Below, piece by piece: positions 10,343-22,203 of a DNA stretch of 54,972 bases. Numbering within the stretch: position 1 is the first letter of the stretch; the number at the start of each line of letters is the position of its first letter. The DNA is taken from positions 856,177-911,148 of the forward strand of contig JBNGIO010006379.1 of assembly GCA_049999805.1 (NCBI GenBank), in the 5' to 3' direction. The DNA is from Folioceros fuciformis (lineage: Eukaryota > Anthocerotophyta > Anthocerotopsida > Anthocerotales). The position numbers and the translations under genes are program-made. Under the pieces are notes generated by a model, which saw only the letters and a list, made by a program, of their open reading frames with translations, made no database searches and was not told the origin of the DNA.

Positions 10343-12540
10343 ATGAGGCCCCGGATTGGAAACATTTTAGTCAGAATCAGAGGCTTTGTGTTTAGGCATG
10401 TATGGCGCTTGTCTCTGGCACTGGTAGTCGCGTACCTGCTCCTGAACGGTATATACGCAAACAAATATCTACTAGGCGCCTGTAAGTGAAACATCTCTGC
10501 ACGGTTACAACTAGGCACGCATGTCCTCGGGTTGGAACGTTATTTTGATCGAACAGGCTGGTGCGTAAACCGGTGGTGGAGCAGAGTTGGAAGTAGTGCT
10601 GTCGAAGATACTTAGTCTCCACCGCAGTTCGTTTTGCAGATGACAGTGCGAAGGTGACCCGGTGGATCAACGCTGAAACTGAAGGAGAAGAGCATCGTGA
10701 TTCAAGGACAGCATCCGCCTCCACTCCGGAAACATCAGCTGCAGAGCCGGCTCGAGGAGTAGGTTTGGAACCCTCTGCTTGGGACCTTCATCATCGTTAC
10801 CCAAATTCGGGAGCTCTCGTGGCACGGGAACCACAACAGATCCGCGACCATCCACACGTCTATCATGGTACGGTCGATGTGCCTAAGACCGAGAGTACAC
10901 CTAGTTCCAGGGCCGACAAGGGATTCACTCGGAATGAAACTCGAACATCTCCGGGTGAGCTGAACTCTCCTTATCGCTGGAAAATTTGATCACCCAAGCT
11001 AATCTTCTTAGAAGAGAGTCGTCTCCGGAGTGTCGATTCATTTAGCACTCATGTTTCATCCGGCTCATTCTGGTGCGTGTTGACGGAGTCAGGCACTGTA
11101 CAAGGAATTGGTCCAACTAACCTGCATTGTTGATGAACAGAGCTCAACATTGTACCTGATCAGGATACGAACATGCCTCATACTGAAGAAGGCAGCCACA
11201 GGAAAGTCAAGGAGAGTTCAATGCCACACGCGTTCAACCGTCGAAATGGGACCAGAGCTCTTACAGCTGGTGAAACGGGAGATGTATTTTCGTGTGATCG
11301 CTCGCATTTTCGTGCGGATATCTGCCACATGCGAGGGGATATACGCGTGAGAGGTGGAGCGGAGTTTATGTGCGTGCTCCACACTGTTGATCACGCACTT
11401 GAAGGGAGACAGACTATCCGACCGTATCCTCGAAAGTGGGAGGAAAGCAGCATGGAGAGAGTGCAGCAAGTCAGCTTGCGGAGCGAGTATTCTTCATCCG
11501 CAAAAAAGAACGATACTTGTGAAGTTCGACATGTGCAACCCGCACTTCTGTTCTCGACTGGGGGCTTTTCCGGAAGCGTGTATCACGACTTCAACGACGT
11601 CCTCATTCCTCTCTTCATCAGCTCACACCGCTATGGAGGAGAAGTGAAATTCCTGGTCACAGATTACAAAGATTGGTGGATCAGAAAATACTCCAGGATA
11701 ATAAGCCAGCTTAGCCAATACGAGCCCATCGATTTTCAGGGGGACGAACGTGTTCACTGTTTCAATGACCTCACGGTTGGTCTTCTTGTCCACGGGGAAC
11801 TAGAAATCAACCCTCGCCTATCGACTGATGGGCAAAGCATCGAGAGATTTCGGAAGATGCTTGTTCATGCTTTGAAGAATCCGAGTGGCAGGGAGGATGC
11901 GAAGCTGAAGTGGAAGATTTCTCGACAGTTGAACAAGTACGAATGTGTCAAGCCAAGAGTAAAACTCGCCATTCTGGATCGCCTGCGCAATCGAGTAATC
12001 CTCAATATAGAGGAAGTGGTTGACTTGGCCAGGCAGACATGCTTCAATGTGGCAATCCTTCGACCGACAGACCAGAATGACTTGACAGAGATTTTCCACT
12101 TGGTAAACTCTGCTGATGTGGTATTGGGAGTTCACGGTGCGGCCCTTACCCACATTCTTTTCATGAAGCCTGGTGCGGTGTTTATTCAGATCATCCCTCT
12201 TGGGACTGAGGAACCTGCTTCTCAATACTACGGGAACCCTGCTATGCAAATGGGCCTACGATACCTACCCTACGTGGTGAAACCGCAGGAGAGCACATTG
12301 ATTTCAGTTCACAACATCAGTGATCCCGTCATCACAGATGCTGAAACCGTTGCCTCTGAAAGTTGGGACTTCAGAAGAATCACATATATGGAAACCCAAG
12401 ATGTCAGCCTACACTTAGAACGCTTCGTGAAATGCCTGGAATATGCCCAGAAGCTGGCAACATCTCCAAGCACAACGGTGGCTGCAACAAGACTGGATTG
12501 GGAGGCATCGACTGGATGCGCCGACTTGACGGATGACTGA
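10343..12540 (+). CDS. GT61-family glycosyltransferase (DUF563)
   Basis: Exons 10343-10481, 10640-10954 and 11141-12540 join in frame to 617 residues. The protein is a Golgi-type II membrane enzyme. A basic N-terminus precedes one membrane anchor (WRLSLALVVAYLLLNGIY, about residues 18-35), then a long low-complexity stem to about residue 270, then the GT61 catalytic domain. Family signatures are LLFSTGGFSGSVYHDFND, TDYKDWWIRKYSRII, and the C-terminal NSADVVLGVHGAALTHILFM with PGAVFIQIIP. Known plant members transfer xylose or arabinose to xylan, or xylose to N-glycans. The substrate cannot be told from this sequence. I preferred the ATG at 10343 because it leaves a short cytosolic tail before the anchor; the frame is open further upstream. 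Downstream, L10 follows on the same strand. Confidence 0.88.
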
Positions 12541-12855
12541 TGTTGCAAAACAAAGTTGATCCGTTTGCATAATCAGGTTAGATAGGTGGGAGACATAATT
12601 TCAGGTGACCACGTCAGGGGGCCTTTTGAGGTAGTTTACGGTAGATAAGGAGTAACTACCTTAAGGCAAATGTACGTAGAGTAGAGTGCAGCTGTCGCTA
12701 CTAATTGTAGTTCATATTGGTTGTGATTGTTTCGATTGTTGACCACCAAATTATCTACGTGCCAATTGCCGAATTCGGGGTTGTAAGTCGTGGAATGGTT
12801 GCCAGCGAACCGCTGAGTCCCTATCCACTGTCGAGAGTTCAGAGGGGCCAAGGGA
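12541..12855. other. Short spacer between GT61 and plastid L10
   Basis: Contains the GT61 3' end and the L10 promoter/leader. No other feature is seen. Confidence 0.5.
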
Positions 12856-13608
12856 ATGGCGATGGCCATGGGAGTGACTGCACAGATCTGCCCGCCTTGC
12901 GCCTCACTGCGGCACAATGTGGATTCGTCTTCATTGCCACCACAGCAGTGGATGTCCCTTCGCAGCGACTTCTGGGGATGCCGGCAGCACCCAGCTGGTC
13001 CCGTTGCAGCCGAAACAACGAGGCAGCGGCAGGCTAAACCTAATGGCGTGCGGATGATGGCTATCAGCAAGACGAAGAAGGCTGAGACAGTGGAGATGGC
13101 CCGCCAGCAACTGGAGGGATGCTACCTTGTGGCGGGCCTCAGGTTCAGTGGGCTGACAGTGAAGCAGCTGCAGGATTTACGGCGGTCGCTTCCGGAGTCC
13201 ACCAAGCTGGTGGTGGCTAAGAACAAGCTGATTGGCAAGGCCATCGAGGGCACGCCCTGGGAGGCGCTGCGGCCTTGCATGACAGGCATGAATGCGTGGC
13301 TGTTTGTGCACAGTGAGGAGATCCCCGCCGCCCTTTCTCCCTTCCGCGCAATGCAGAAGGAGCTGAAGTTGGAGGCCAATGACTTCACGGGTGCTGTCTT
13401 CGAGGGCAGGTTTTACTCGCCGGAAGAGTTCAAGACTTTGGAGACCATGCCCAGCCGGGCCGAAATCTATTCCAAGCTGTTGGGATCTCTTAAAAGCCCC
13501 TCCTCCAACCTCGTGGCCACGCTCCAGGGTCCTTCCAGGAATCTTGTGCTTACTCTCAAGGCTTATGTTGCTAAACTGGAAGAGACCCAAGGAGGCGCCA
13601 GCAGCTAG
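12856..13608 (+). CDS. Plastid 50S ribosomal protein L10 (uL10c)
   Basis: A single-exon gene of 250 codons. The first about 65 residues form a Ser/Arg/Gln-containing transit peptide. From about residue 68 the mature protein (MAISKTKKAETVEMARQQL) has the bacterial-type L10 fold: the LRFSGLTVKQLQDLRRSLP segment, KLVVAKNKLIGKAIEGTPW, and the C-terminal helix that binds L7/L12 dimers (ALVATLQG-like region SNLVATLQGPSRNLVLTLKAYV). uL10 forms the base of the ribosomal stalk that recruits translation factors. The bacterial character and targeting extension indicate import into plastids. The reading starts MAMAMG, with three alternative ATGs in frame. It converges with the amino acid transporter gene downstream. 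Confidence 0.92.
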   Translation: MAMAMGVTAQICPPCASLRHNVDSSSLPPQQWMSLRSDFWGCRQHPAGPVAAETTRQRQAKPNGVRMMAISKTKKAETVEMARQQLEGCYLVAGLRFSGLTVKQLQDLRRSLPESTKLVVAKNKLIGKAIEGTPWEALRPCMTGMNAWLFVHSEEIPAALSPFRAMQKELKLEANDFTGAVFEGRFYSPEEFKTLETMPSRAEIYSKLLGSLKSPSSNLVATLQGPSRNLVLTLKAYVAKLEETQGGASS

Positions 13609-14241
13609 GTGCGCAGCTCGCTTGTATAGCAGTTTGTAATTCCCTGCTGACCACTGCATCAGCGAAGTGTAGAGCCGGAAGAGGCGCACCGCCCGACCAT
13701 AGGCCTTTTGTGCAGTGAGCATCTTTGTACACGACAGCAGCCAGCGGGCGGAACATTGTTTCCCATGCTTTTCCGTCTGATAACGCAGACGGCATCGGCA
13801 TCTGGGCTTGCTGCTGCTTCTCCTGGTCTCTAGGTTTTCTTGCCAGGCATGAGCATACCATATCGTTGTGATTTCTGACATACGAATTGATGTTCGTGAT
13901 TCACAGGTTAAATGACGGGATCAATTGAATGACTACAATCTGGACAGGCCTGCCTTACCAGTTTGGTCGGCAAAAAATACTGGCCGTCCACAATCGTCTT
14001 AACTACCACGGATTACCACCGTCTGGGTCTGACGGCGAACCAAGGACGTCTCCATCCAAGCCTCACACGCCTGTCACGACTGGGTGCACGCAGGCAGCAC
14101 CACGCGGGACCGTATCCAGCACCAACATCTCACCCACCACCGTAGAATCCACCCTTCCTGTCCTACTAAAAGATTGCATCTTTGGCATGAGAGGTCATAT
14201 CGGTCAGGTTTCACCGACACTGGTGACAAGATCAATGAGGC
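13609..14241. other. Convergent intergenic region (L10 / transporter 3' ends)
   Basis: Holds the 3' untranslated regions of two convergent genes. Open frames here have no recognisable features. Confidence 0.5.
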
Positions 14242-16551
14242 CTACACTTGAGCCACTCCGCCCCCCGGATTAGTGGCAAAAATGGCAATACCAGGCCCCT
14301 TCGATGCTTTGGGAAGCAGCTTGTTGCCAGGATGCACATGTAATTCCACCCCCTCGCCATCCAGGCTACAGCTTTCTGCATCATATGACGCGTGTACGCC
14401 ATACAAAACATACACCAAGACTGACACGAGTGACCACGCACCAAACCTGATGTATGACTCCGTATCTACCGATCCAAGCAAAAAGATGTTGAGGAAAATG
14501 GAGACCGCGGCTAGCCACGGCATCAGAGGAAGGGCCCATTCAGAAGGCAGATGCACGCAAGGGACACAGCATGAAAAGCCTGCGGTCAAGACAACGGCAA
14601 ATGTACCACATAGCCCTAGGCCCCAAAGATGTAGCTCTTCCAGCTGCCAGAAACAGACGAATCCCACTGCACTGATGGAAAGCAGAACCAGGTAAAGAAC
14701 TGTGGGCCACACACTCGTCTTCCCCGAGACAACATGACGGCGGAATATAAGAGCACTGGCAACCATATAGAATACGAAAAGTGTTCCGATGGATATAAGG
14801 TTAAGAAGCGTTGGCAGGTCAGTGAAGAGAGCAATGACAGCTGTGACAGATCCTGCGCGATTCAGTAATCATCAGCACATGGTCTCACATCTAAAAGCAC
14901 GGAGAGCATCTGCAGGAACTCGGAGTGAGCTGGACATGTGACCAGTGACATCAAAGGCTTACCAAGAAAAATAGTTGCATTGACAGGTGTGCCAGTTTCC
15001 GGGCTGATCTGGGCAAACCAGACAGGAATCACATGTGCACGGCCAATAACGCAGATGTATCGGGCTTGCCCCAGCATAGCTACCAGCATGGAAGTTAAGA
15101 TTCCAAGACAGGCTCCAAAACCCACAAAATTGGATGCCCATTTCCAGCCCGCTTCATTCTCAAAAGCTGCCGCAAATGACGCTTCAGGATTGATCTGATA
15201 AGCAGCAAACCAAATGTTGATCACCCGACTGTTGCAAGATGCTTGCAGGCGTCATGCCAGTAGTAACAGCGAGACTGATAGCGCATGATTACCTGGTCAT
15301 ACGGCAGAAGAACAGACAGTGATGCCGCGAGAAGACAGTAGAGAATGGTCACGATGATGACGGAACCTGTGATGCCTCGAGGCATGTTCTTCGCTGGACT
15401 CTGAACTTCCTCCGCCAGAGTGGAGACCGCGTCATATCCAATGAAGCTAAAGAAAACAATAGCGGCAGCATTGAAAACCCCTCGTGCTCCATAAGGGGCA
15501 AATCCACCAGCATTCGAACGATCCCCCGGTGTGTACAGGTTGCTAATTCTTCCTCTCGCGAAGCCGAACACAATAATCAGCACGATAAATACCACATGGA
15601 GCAATGTTACCAGAAAGTTGACGGTGCTGCAGTTTTTGGTGCTGCAATAGACGTCGAAGGCATCAGCTCTTCACTGCATAGACAAACTAACCCAAGCCAT
15701 TACGTTTAGAGGAAGAATGTACCTGTAGCAGATAGCAACAGTCAACAGGAGAACCAACCCCACAGCAAGGATATCCAACGAGTTATATCCTGCCACAAAA
15801 CTTGGGACATAGATACGCCAAGCATCTGCATTCGAGACTCCAAACACTGTAGCAAAGTAGGACGTGAAACTGCGGGCTACAGCAGCGTTTCCGACAACAT
15901 ATTCCAAAATCAGATTTGCCCCAGTCAAGTAGGCTGCAAACTCTCCTGTCGTACACAACAGAAGCATGACGTCATATCCAGATCAATTCAAGGAAGGGCA
16001 AGAAGACGAGTGGAGGTCTATGTTCTGCAGGCGCAAGGCAGACTGCTCACGGTTTGCCGAAACGAGGAACACTCTTACCAAATGTAATGCGCAGATAGCT
16101 GAAAGCACCACCGGCAGCAGGAATCTCAACTGCAAATTCGGAGTAGCACATCGCAGACAGTAGAGCGGCGATACCAGCAACGACATAGGCAATAATTACA
16201 GCAGGCCCTGCATAAATGTTGGCGGCAGTACCAGTGGTGACAAAAATTCCAGCTCCAACCATACCACCCACCCCCAACGCAATTAAATCATACCACTGCA
16301 ATTTCCTCCTCATCTCGGCTCCCGAGGTTCGCTGGACAAGGCCAAGCTCATCAGCCGGAGAGCTCACAGCCGTGGNNNNNNNNNNNNNNNNNNNNNNNNN
16401 NNNNNNNNNNNNNNNNNNNNNNNNNNNNNNNNNNNNNNNNNNNNNNNNNNNNNNNNNNNNNNNNNNNNNNNNNNNGCCGCAACCTCTGAGGTGTGTGGAA
16501 AAGCGCATTTCCGTAGGCCGATACACTCGAGAAAGAAGCACCAGCTGCCAT
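14242..16551 (-). CDS. Cationic amino acid transporter (CAT / APC superfamily)
   Basis: Exons on the minus strand are 16079-16551 (interrupted by the 100-N gap), 15723-15945, 15293-15641, 14963-15194 and 14242-14852. All junctions are GT-AG and in phase. The protein is a multi-pass transporter of the APC superfamily, CAT subfamily, moving arginine, lysine or other amino acids across plasma or vacuolar membranes. Signatures in order are RRKLQWYDLIALGVGGMVG and GAGIFVTTGTAANIYAGPAV, then YSEFAVEIPAAGGAFSYLRI, GANLILEYVVGNAAVARSF, FFSFIGYDAVSTLAEEVQSP, and GQARYICVIGRAHVIPVWFA with GTPVNAT. The C-terminal about 200 residues carry further membrane spans. The start at 16551 (MAAGASFSSV then YGNALFHTPQRL) resembles CAT N-termini. 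The two sides of the gap are not in frame as drawn, so the gap length is not a true 100 bases. Confidence 0.88.
16376..16475. other. Assembly gap (100 N) inside the transporter first exon
   Basis: One hundred N between the HTPQRLR-encoding segment and the SSPADELGLVQR-encoding segment. By comparison with CAT proteins only a handful of residues should be missing. Confidence 0.98.
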
Positions 16552-17930
16552 GCTCGCAAACGCCCGAAATTCCAGCAACACAGAATGTAGGATACTGAGC
16601 TGTGCCGGCAATCAGCTTTGGAGCTGCGAGAGCAAGGCCATAGCTGGGTGCGGTCGGAACACCCTTAAGGGCAGAGGTGCCTGGGCCAAACGCTCCGTGC
16701 CGAACTCCTTGGCCTTCTTCCCTGCCAGATACGCAAGCGTAGGTTGCAAAAGATGGCGTCTCGGGCTCATAGCAATCAAATTCCCAACAGCATTGCACAT
16801 GCTTGTCTCAATCGTGGGACAGAAACCAAACAAGTCGAGGAAACAGGACGGGAGGCCTGGGGAATAGAGAGAGGAAAGAGACGAAAGAAAAAACTTGCAG
16901 ATATGCGAGCGACGGATCTGCCACCCGATTCAAATGATACGGCCTACCTAGCACAGCGATTGAGCCAATGTGTAGAAAACAGAGGAAACCTATCCTTGAG
17001 TGCAGCAAATTGGCAGGAGAGAGCGTCGTCACCCGCAGAGGATGCTTCGTTCCAGCAAATCACAACCGAGAGAGAGCCAAGGAAGCGGGACGGTCAGATG
17101 CGGCCAGGAGCAGTACTGCAGTGCAATGCAGGTATCGGAGTGGCAGACTCACAGGCACCAGAAAACCAAACTCCGCCCGTTACAAAGTAGACAAGTACGG
17201 GACGACTCTCCAAATGCCGGTGATGAATGGAGGTGTACTCTCAACGGCTGCGCAGCCTCCCATACGCAGAAAACGCTCCACAACGGGACGGCAGCTGCCG
17301 CTTCCCCCCACGGACAAACAATGCATCTTGAGCTCGGAGACAAGAAACCAGACCGGGAACGCCTTGGGAGGGGAAACGCGCATGCAGGGCCGGCATCTGA
17401 CACACGCACAACGGAGCATAAAATTCGGAGGCAACGCCCCTGGTGAGCCGCGGGACAGCGCAGCCCCACTCCTCCTCCTCTCTATCAATACTGCACAGTT
17501 GCTGGGGTGCCAAATTGAAGCCGCAGTTGCGACCGACTCGGTGCTCGCTGCCGTGAGCTCTCAGCTAGCTCCGCTCAGGAGTTGTGCAAAAATGCGCACA
17601 GCAATTTGATGAGAAGAAGAGCCGTAACGGCTAACTGCTTCCTCCCCGGGCCCGGAAAGCAGCTGCGTCCTGGAATGCTGAATGCACGAAAGAAAGCCAT
17701 CGGTAAGACACGTTAAGGATGCGGCATCAAGCACACATCATGTCAAGAAAAAGGAAAAGGAAAAGGTGCAGCGGCTGATTAACAGCGACGCGCGAGAGCG
17801 GTGATGCGGCCCGCGTCACCGTCACGGCGGCCTGCTCCACCTGCCCCCTCCCAATTGCCCCGCCCCGAATCACACACCTCTCACGGCAAGCTCGGGGCAG
17901 GCGCGCGACAGCGGCAGCATCGGCTGGCTC

Positions 17931-18010
17931 GGCTCGGCTCAGCTCGGCTCAGCTCGACTCAGCTCGACTCAGCTCGTCTCAGCTCGACTCAGCTCGACTC
18001 AGCTCGGCCG
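17931..18010. repeat. 10-bp minisatellite (agctcgactc-type)
   Basis: About eight tandem copies of a 10-bp unit, ctcagctcga with a G/A/T variant at one position. They are flanked by shorter ggctc repeats. No coding role is seen. Confidence 0.85.
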
Positions 18011-18291
18011 CAGGGTCGAGCACGCGAGACGTCCAGTAGGCGAAAGTCTCTCGGTCGTAGCGTCAGGCCTACCTTACCGCACAGGCTTAGCGGGATCCGA
18101 GGGGAGGGGAGGCGGCTGCAGGACCGGGCCCGAGGGCGCGGCAGCCAAGGCTAGACTGGGTGCACCGGGCGTGTCACGGGGAAGGGATGAAGTCGGCGGG
18201 AAAGGAGTAAACGATAAATGTGGATGGTTTCTAATGCTCGCTTGAAGACACGCGGTATTTAGTGTCTGACACAAGCATTATTATCTGCCCT

Positions 18292-18352
18292 GTCCCACTG
18301 CCACTCCACTGCCACTCCCACTCCCACTGCCACTCCCACTCCCACTGCCACG
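18292..18352. repeat. Short minisatellite of cactcc/cactgc words
   Basis: Tandem cactccc and cactgc hexamer-like words repeated over about 60 bp, in AT-balanced spacer just before the tRNA. Confidence 0.8.
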
Positions 18353-18540
18353 GGCGGCACAGCCATGGGTACTCCTCCCTTGCAACATGATTTTCTTTAT
18401 TTGTCATTTACACCTCTTAGGGTCCGTACTGAATTTTATAAGTATGGATCAATACATACACATCATCAAGTAAATAAATATATTTCTCACAAACATTTAC
18501 AAGGGCATTACTGGGATTCCGTAGTGGGGAACTGTCAAAG

Positions 18541-18544
18541 AAAA
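18541..18544 (-). terminator. Pol III terminator of tRNA-Asp
   Basis: On the minus strand a TTTT run occurs about 11 bases past the tRNA 3' end, the usual RNA polymerase III stop signal. Confidence 0.6.
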
Positions 18545-18555
18545 GCTTGGCATAA

Positions 18556-18627
18556 CGCCGTTGCCGGGGATCGAACCCGGGTCACCCGCGTGACAGGCGG
18601 GAATACTCACCACTATACTACAACGAC
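18556..18627 (-). tRNA. tRNA-Asp (GUC anticodon)
   Basis: A complete 72-base tRNA on the minus strand with no intron. The 7-bp acceptor stem pairs GTCGTTG with CAACGGC. The D-arm contains the box A sequence TAGTATAGTGG. The anticodon loop is CCTGTCACG with anticodon GTC (GUC). The T-arm is CCGGGTTCGATCCCCGG (box B GGTTCGATCC), and the discriminator base is G. It reads Asp codons GAC/GAU in the cytosol. It lies in the spacer before the ARC6 3' end. Confidence 0.97.
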
Positions 18628-18786
18628 TTTGCACCCCAAGTGGTTCTCTACTGCTTTTTGTTCACCGAACGAAGAAGATGAACTATCCAGCATTCAAATC
18701 GACCCAGCCGTCGTGCGGGACTATCGGGTCCCAAAATGGTACGCTACCCAAGTCGACTGGGACACGCAACAAATGCGTACTTAAGT

Positions 18787-21700
18787 CTACGACCGCAACA
18801 CGGCTCCAGCAGTTATCCTCCAACCACCCTCTCCAAACTGCAGGTCATACCGAGTTGTGTACGTACTTCGGTAGGAGTCTATGTGTTCGGGTTGTCCCTT
18901 ATCATACAACCTTGCACATTCTTGCAACGTGGCTTCTACCATGGCCTTCCTGCCATCTGGGCTCACCGTGACACTGTCTATGTTGAGGTCTAGTAGAGTG
19001 TACTCCCAGAACCATCCCCGTTGGGCCACGTCGTTTGCGCGGTCCCTCCAACTGTGCAGCATCTGTCCGTCAAGTATCTGGCAGAATACAAAATTTGGGT
19101 TACATTAAACATTGGCCGTAGCCACTGATAACTGTACGAAAAATGGTACTGGAAATAGGGACTGGTACTGCACCTCGGGAAGCTGAGCGGCAGAGTGATT
19201 TACCCCTAATGCACGGGCTTTCACGGTCTGCCACTTTCTGATCAGATACTCTGCTATGCTCGCATCCATTCTCGTCCACTGCTCCACCATTAGTCGCTGT
19301 TCAACTTGTGCTGCACTCGTTTGGGAGAAGAGCTTGTCAGGCCAGCTAGACTTGACAGGAGAAATCCGGCACAGGAAGCTTGGGAACATACCTGATGTTG
19401 CAGAAGTTGAAACTGAGGCAGAGGGTTGGCCCACTAGCTTTTTCCATTGCTGTTGAATGGTGGGAGATTTTGTACCAGCATACGCCAGGGCTCCAAATAC
19501 CACACCGATGCAAGCCAGCGTGATTCCGCGGTTTCGACTTGGCGAAGGAGATATTTCCTCCAAAGCCCCTTTCTCTCTGTGACTCGGCCTGGAAACGACG
19601 TCCAAGGAAACTGCACTTGGAGAAGCAAAGCTTTGCTCGTGCTCATCTTCTGTTTGCGACCCCTCTTGGAAGTCGTCCAGCGGGACCACTCGAAGAGTGT
19701 TTTGCACTCCTTCAGAAGGAGTGCTACTGGGGCTCTTCTTGCCTAGAGGGAATACCCTTTGTAGAGTTGCCTTCACCGTGTCAAGAGCAGCTCCGGCACC
19801 TTGTCCAATTTTGGCTATGGCTGCAGCTGCTGCTAGTGGGGAGCCTTGCATCTCTGATGAATCCAAGTACTCAAGGACGGTCGGATCGTCATAGTAGTCC
19901 CCCAGGATCACATGCAGGCCCGCAATCTCTCTAAACCTTGGGAAGACCTCTTCTGATAGCCAATTCTCTAGAAGCTTACATAGCCCTGGCAAATCATCTC
20001 CTTCCACCAGTCCTTCCGAATGTTCATACACAAAGTCTATGATGGCCGGGTCCCGCAGATGAGGATTTTTTCCCTCTATATCTAACCAAGCCCTGCAGTC
20101 GCCCACTTCACCCAGCAGCAAAGCACACATGGCCCTCTCCACAGAGTACTCCAGTGGACGATCAGTCGTTCGAAAATCCCCAATATCCCCATTGGTTTGC
20201 TGCAACTGCAAAAATAAACTGTCCGCCTCCTTAATCAAACGTGGCTTTTTGCCCACAAACCCCTCCGCAACGTGGGCAAGAGCTGCAGCATATACTTCCG
20301 AGGGCTCCGCTGGTATGTTCACCGGCGTTTCAGTGTACAGCTGCACCTACAGAGTCAGACAGACATCAGCAAGCATGCGCACTGTACCGGCGCTTACACC
20401 ACCTTACAGCTGATAAAGAGAAGAGTCGACAGAGCCGTGTTCTGAGAGCAGGTACCTGTTCCAGAGCTGTCATGTGCACAAAAGCTTCTTTCATAAACTC
20501 ATCACGAGTACGCGTGAGTCCCGCTCCAAAGGGCCCGTAGGAAGCTCCGTTAGCCCAAAGAATATTTCGAAGGCAACTAATACCATCCGCACGCGTTGTA
20601 GCATGCTCCCTGTCCAGTGGCAAGGACAGAAGCTCTAGCGCAAATTGCGGTCTGATTTCGCTCAGTGTCCGGGAGATCTGACTCTGAAGTTCCGGGGCAA
20701 AGCCGACCCCACTCCCTTCCTGTTCATGCACAAGCAAAGAACTCGAATTACAGTCCTTGACATAAACCAGGCAGCCAGGTTAGGATCAAGGAGAAGCAGA
20801 AGTGATTTGACGCTTATAACTCAAGGAAAGGAAGCAGACCTGCAGGAGGTTCAACGCTTTCTCAAGATGGTCACCAGCACTAACGATAGCACGTGGAGTT
20901 TGGGCCAATGCTTCTCGAGACAGGTCGACATGAGCCAAAGCCATGGCTAGCAAAACATCACGACGGAAACTGTTGCTGGTCTCATCGTCAAGCAGACCTT
21001 GGCCAGCCTGCAATACGATCTCCGTCTCTCCGATCTCGAGAAGGATGCATAACGCCCCAGACACCTGCATCAGGCAACGACTTAGAGAAGCAGCAGCCAG
21101 TGCAAAACTGGCTTGCCGTTAAAATACAAAAAAATTCATTTGGCATGTGCTGGAGAGATGACCATACCTTGCTCCAAGGTATATCAACAACGATAGTGCC
21201 GGACTCATCTTCAGCGAGTCCTTGATTGTACTGCCCGCGCATCTCAGGGTCGCATAAGGTATCTCTTGCGGCTCTGAGAATCTCCTCACGCACGAGACGA
21301 GCCTCCTCTGAGAACTCCTTAGCTGGGGCATTTGCAACTCGAGCCTCAAAGCACCTGGCTATCCCATCCGCCAGGAAATGTGTCTCCGCCCCAAGAACCT
21401 GGAACAGCATCCTACTGGTCAGAAAGCGAACTAGGAAGGACCTTAAACATGTGGTCAAGTCACGACAAACTGCTGAGAATTTGTCCAGGCGAGAGCAGAT
21501 ACTGACATGCGTCTCTTTGTGACTTTCCCCTGCCTGCCCTAGTCTTCTATAGACCCTATTACACATGATGAACAAGCTTAGTCTTCGGCCCACAGATTCA
21601 CCTGCAAGCCAAGCATGTGATCCTGGCACGTTGTTCAACCTACAGCTAGCCTCACGGGTCGCGTCTTCCCTGCTGCATACGCAAGGGACACCTGACAAGG

Positions 21701-22203
21701 GTACACAGACCTACACTCCCTACGCCCGCTCGCTACGTGTACAATTTTCCGGCACAGCAAAATCAAAACCACGACCTTCCCCTTCCCCTCCGAGAGAACC
21801 GAGGACGCACCTGATACAAGTCGATAGGGAGCGCAAGCGTCTTCTTCACGGGCTCGGCGGGCTCTACAGGGAACGTCGGCAGGGATTCCGTAGCCAAGGT
21901 ACTGTGGACCAGAGAAGACGTGCTCCGGTTCTTTTTCAAACCTCCCTTTCCACGCCTCCAAGACGGTGTTGGCGGCATCCATCCAAGCAGAGGCCCGCTG
22001 TTCCAGCTCCTCGCTGTGGCATGCGCCAAGTACTTACAACTGTTGCCAGAATCACTCCTCCTCAACACAGCTCGCGTGCATTGGGACAAACACTTCCAGC
22101 CACCCCCGGCACCGGCCACACCGCTTGAAGTTATTACCCCGCTGGACAGCAAGCCAGGCCCGCTGCATTGCCCTCCCACGCTCGCAGCCAGACTCCCGTC
22201 CAT
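18787..22203 (-). CDS. ARC6, chloroplast division protein
   Basis: Six exons on the minus strand (21811-22203, 21168-21398, 20840-21064, 20456-20719, 19174-20346, 18787-19077), all joined in phase 0, encode 858 residues. ARC6 sits in the inner plastid envelope, anchors the FtsZ ring from the stroma and contacts PDV2 in the intermembrane space. The N-terminus is a long Ser/Gly-rich transit peptide. LPIDLYQ and VLGAETHFLADGIARCFEAR (about residue 132) open the J-like domain. Conserved central blocks include GEVGDCRAWLDIEG, DDLPGLCKLLENWL and GDYYDDPTVLEYL with QGSPLAAAAAIAKIG. One membrane span (GITLACIGVVFGALAYAG) lies near residue 650. The C-terminal domain ends with RYDLQFGEGGWRITAGAVLR. Arabidopsis ARC6 is about 800 residues. 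The start is the first ATG of the open frame. VPS28 diverges from it. Confidence 0.95.

Larger units (their letters stand above)
16552..18555. other. Transporter promoter/leader and spacer, no gene seen
   Basis: GC-rich sequence with long open frames on both strands near 16,750-17,600. These lack homology, splice logic or biased composition and are read as chance. Two minisatellites, listed separately, lie within it. Confidence 0.45.

Noticed and set aside
16744-17609. Overlapping plus-strand frames of about 150-210 codons
   Set aside because: GC-rich leader/promoter sequence with no homology and conflicting frames.
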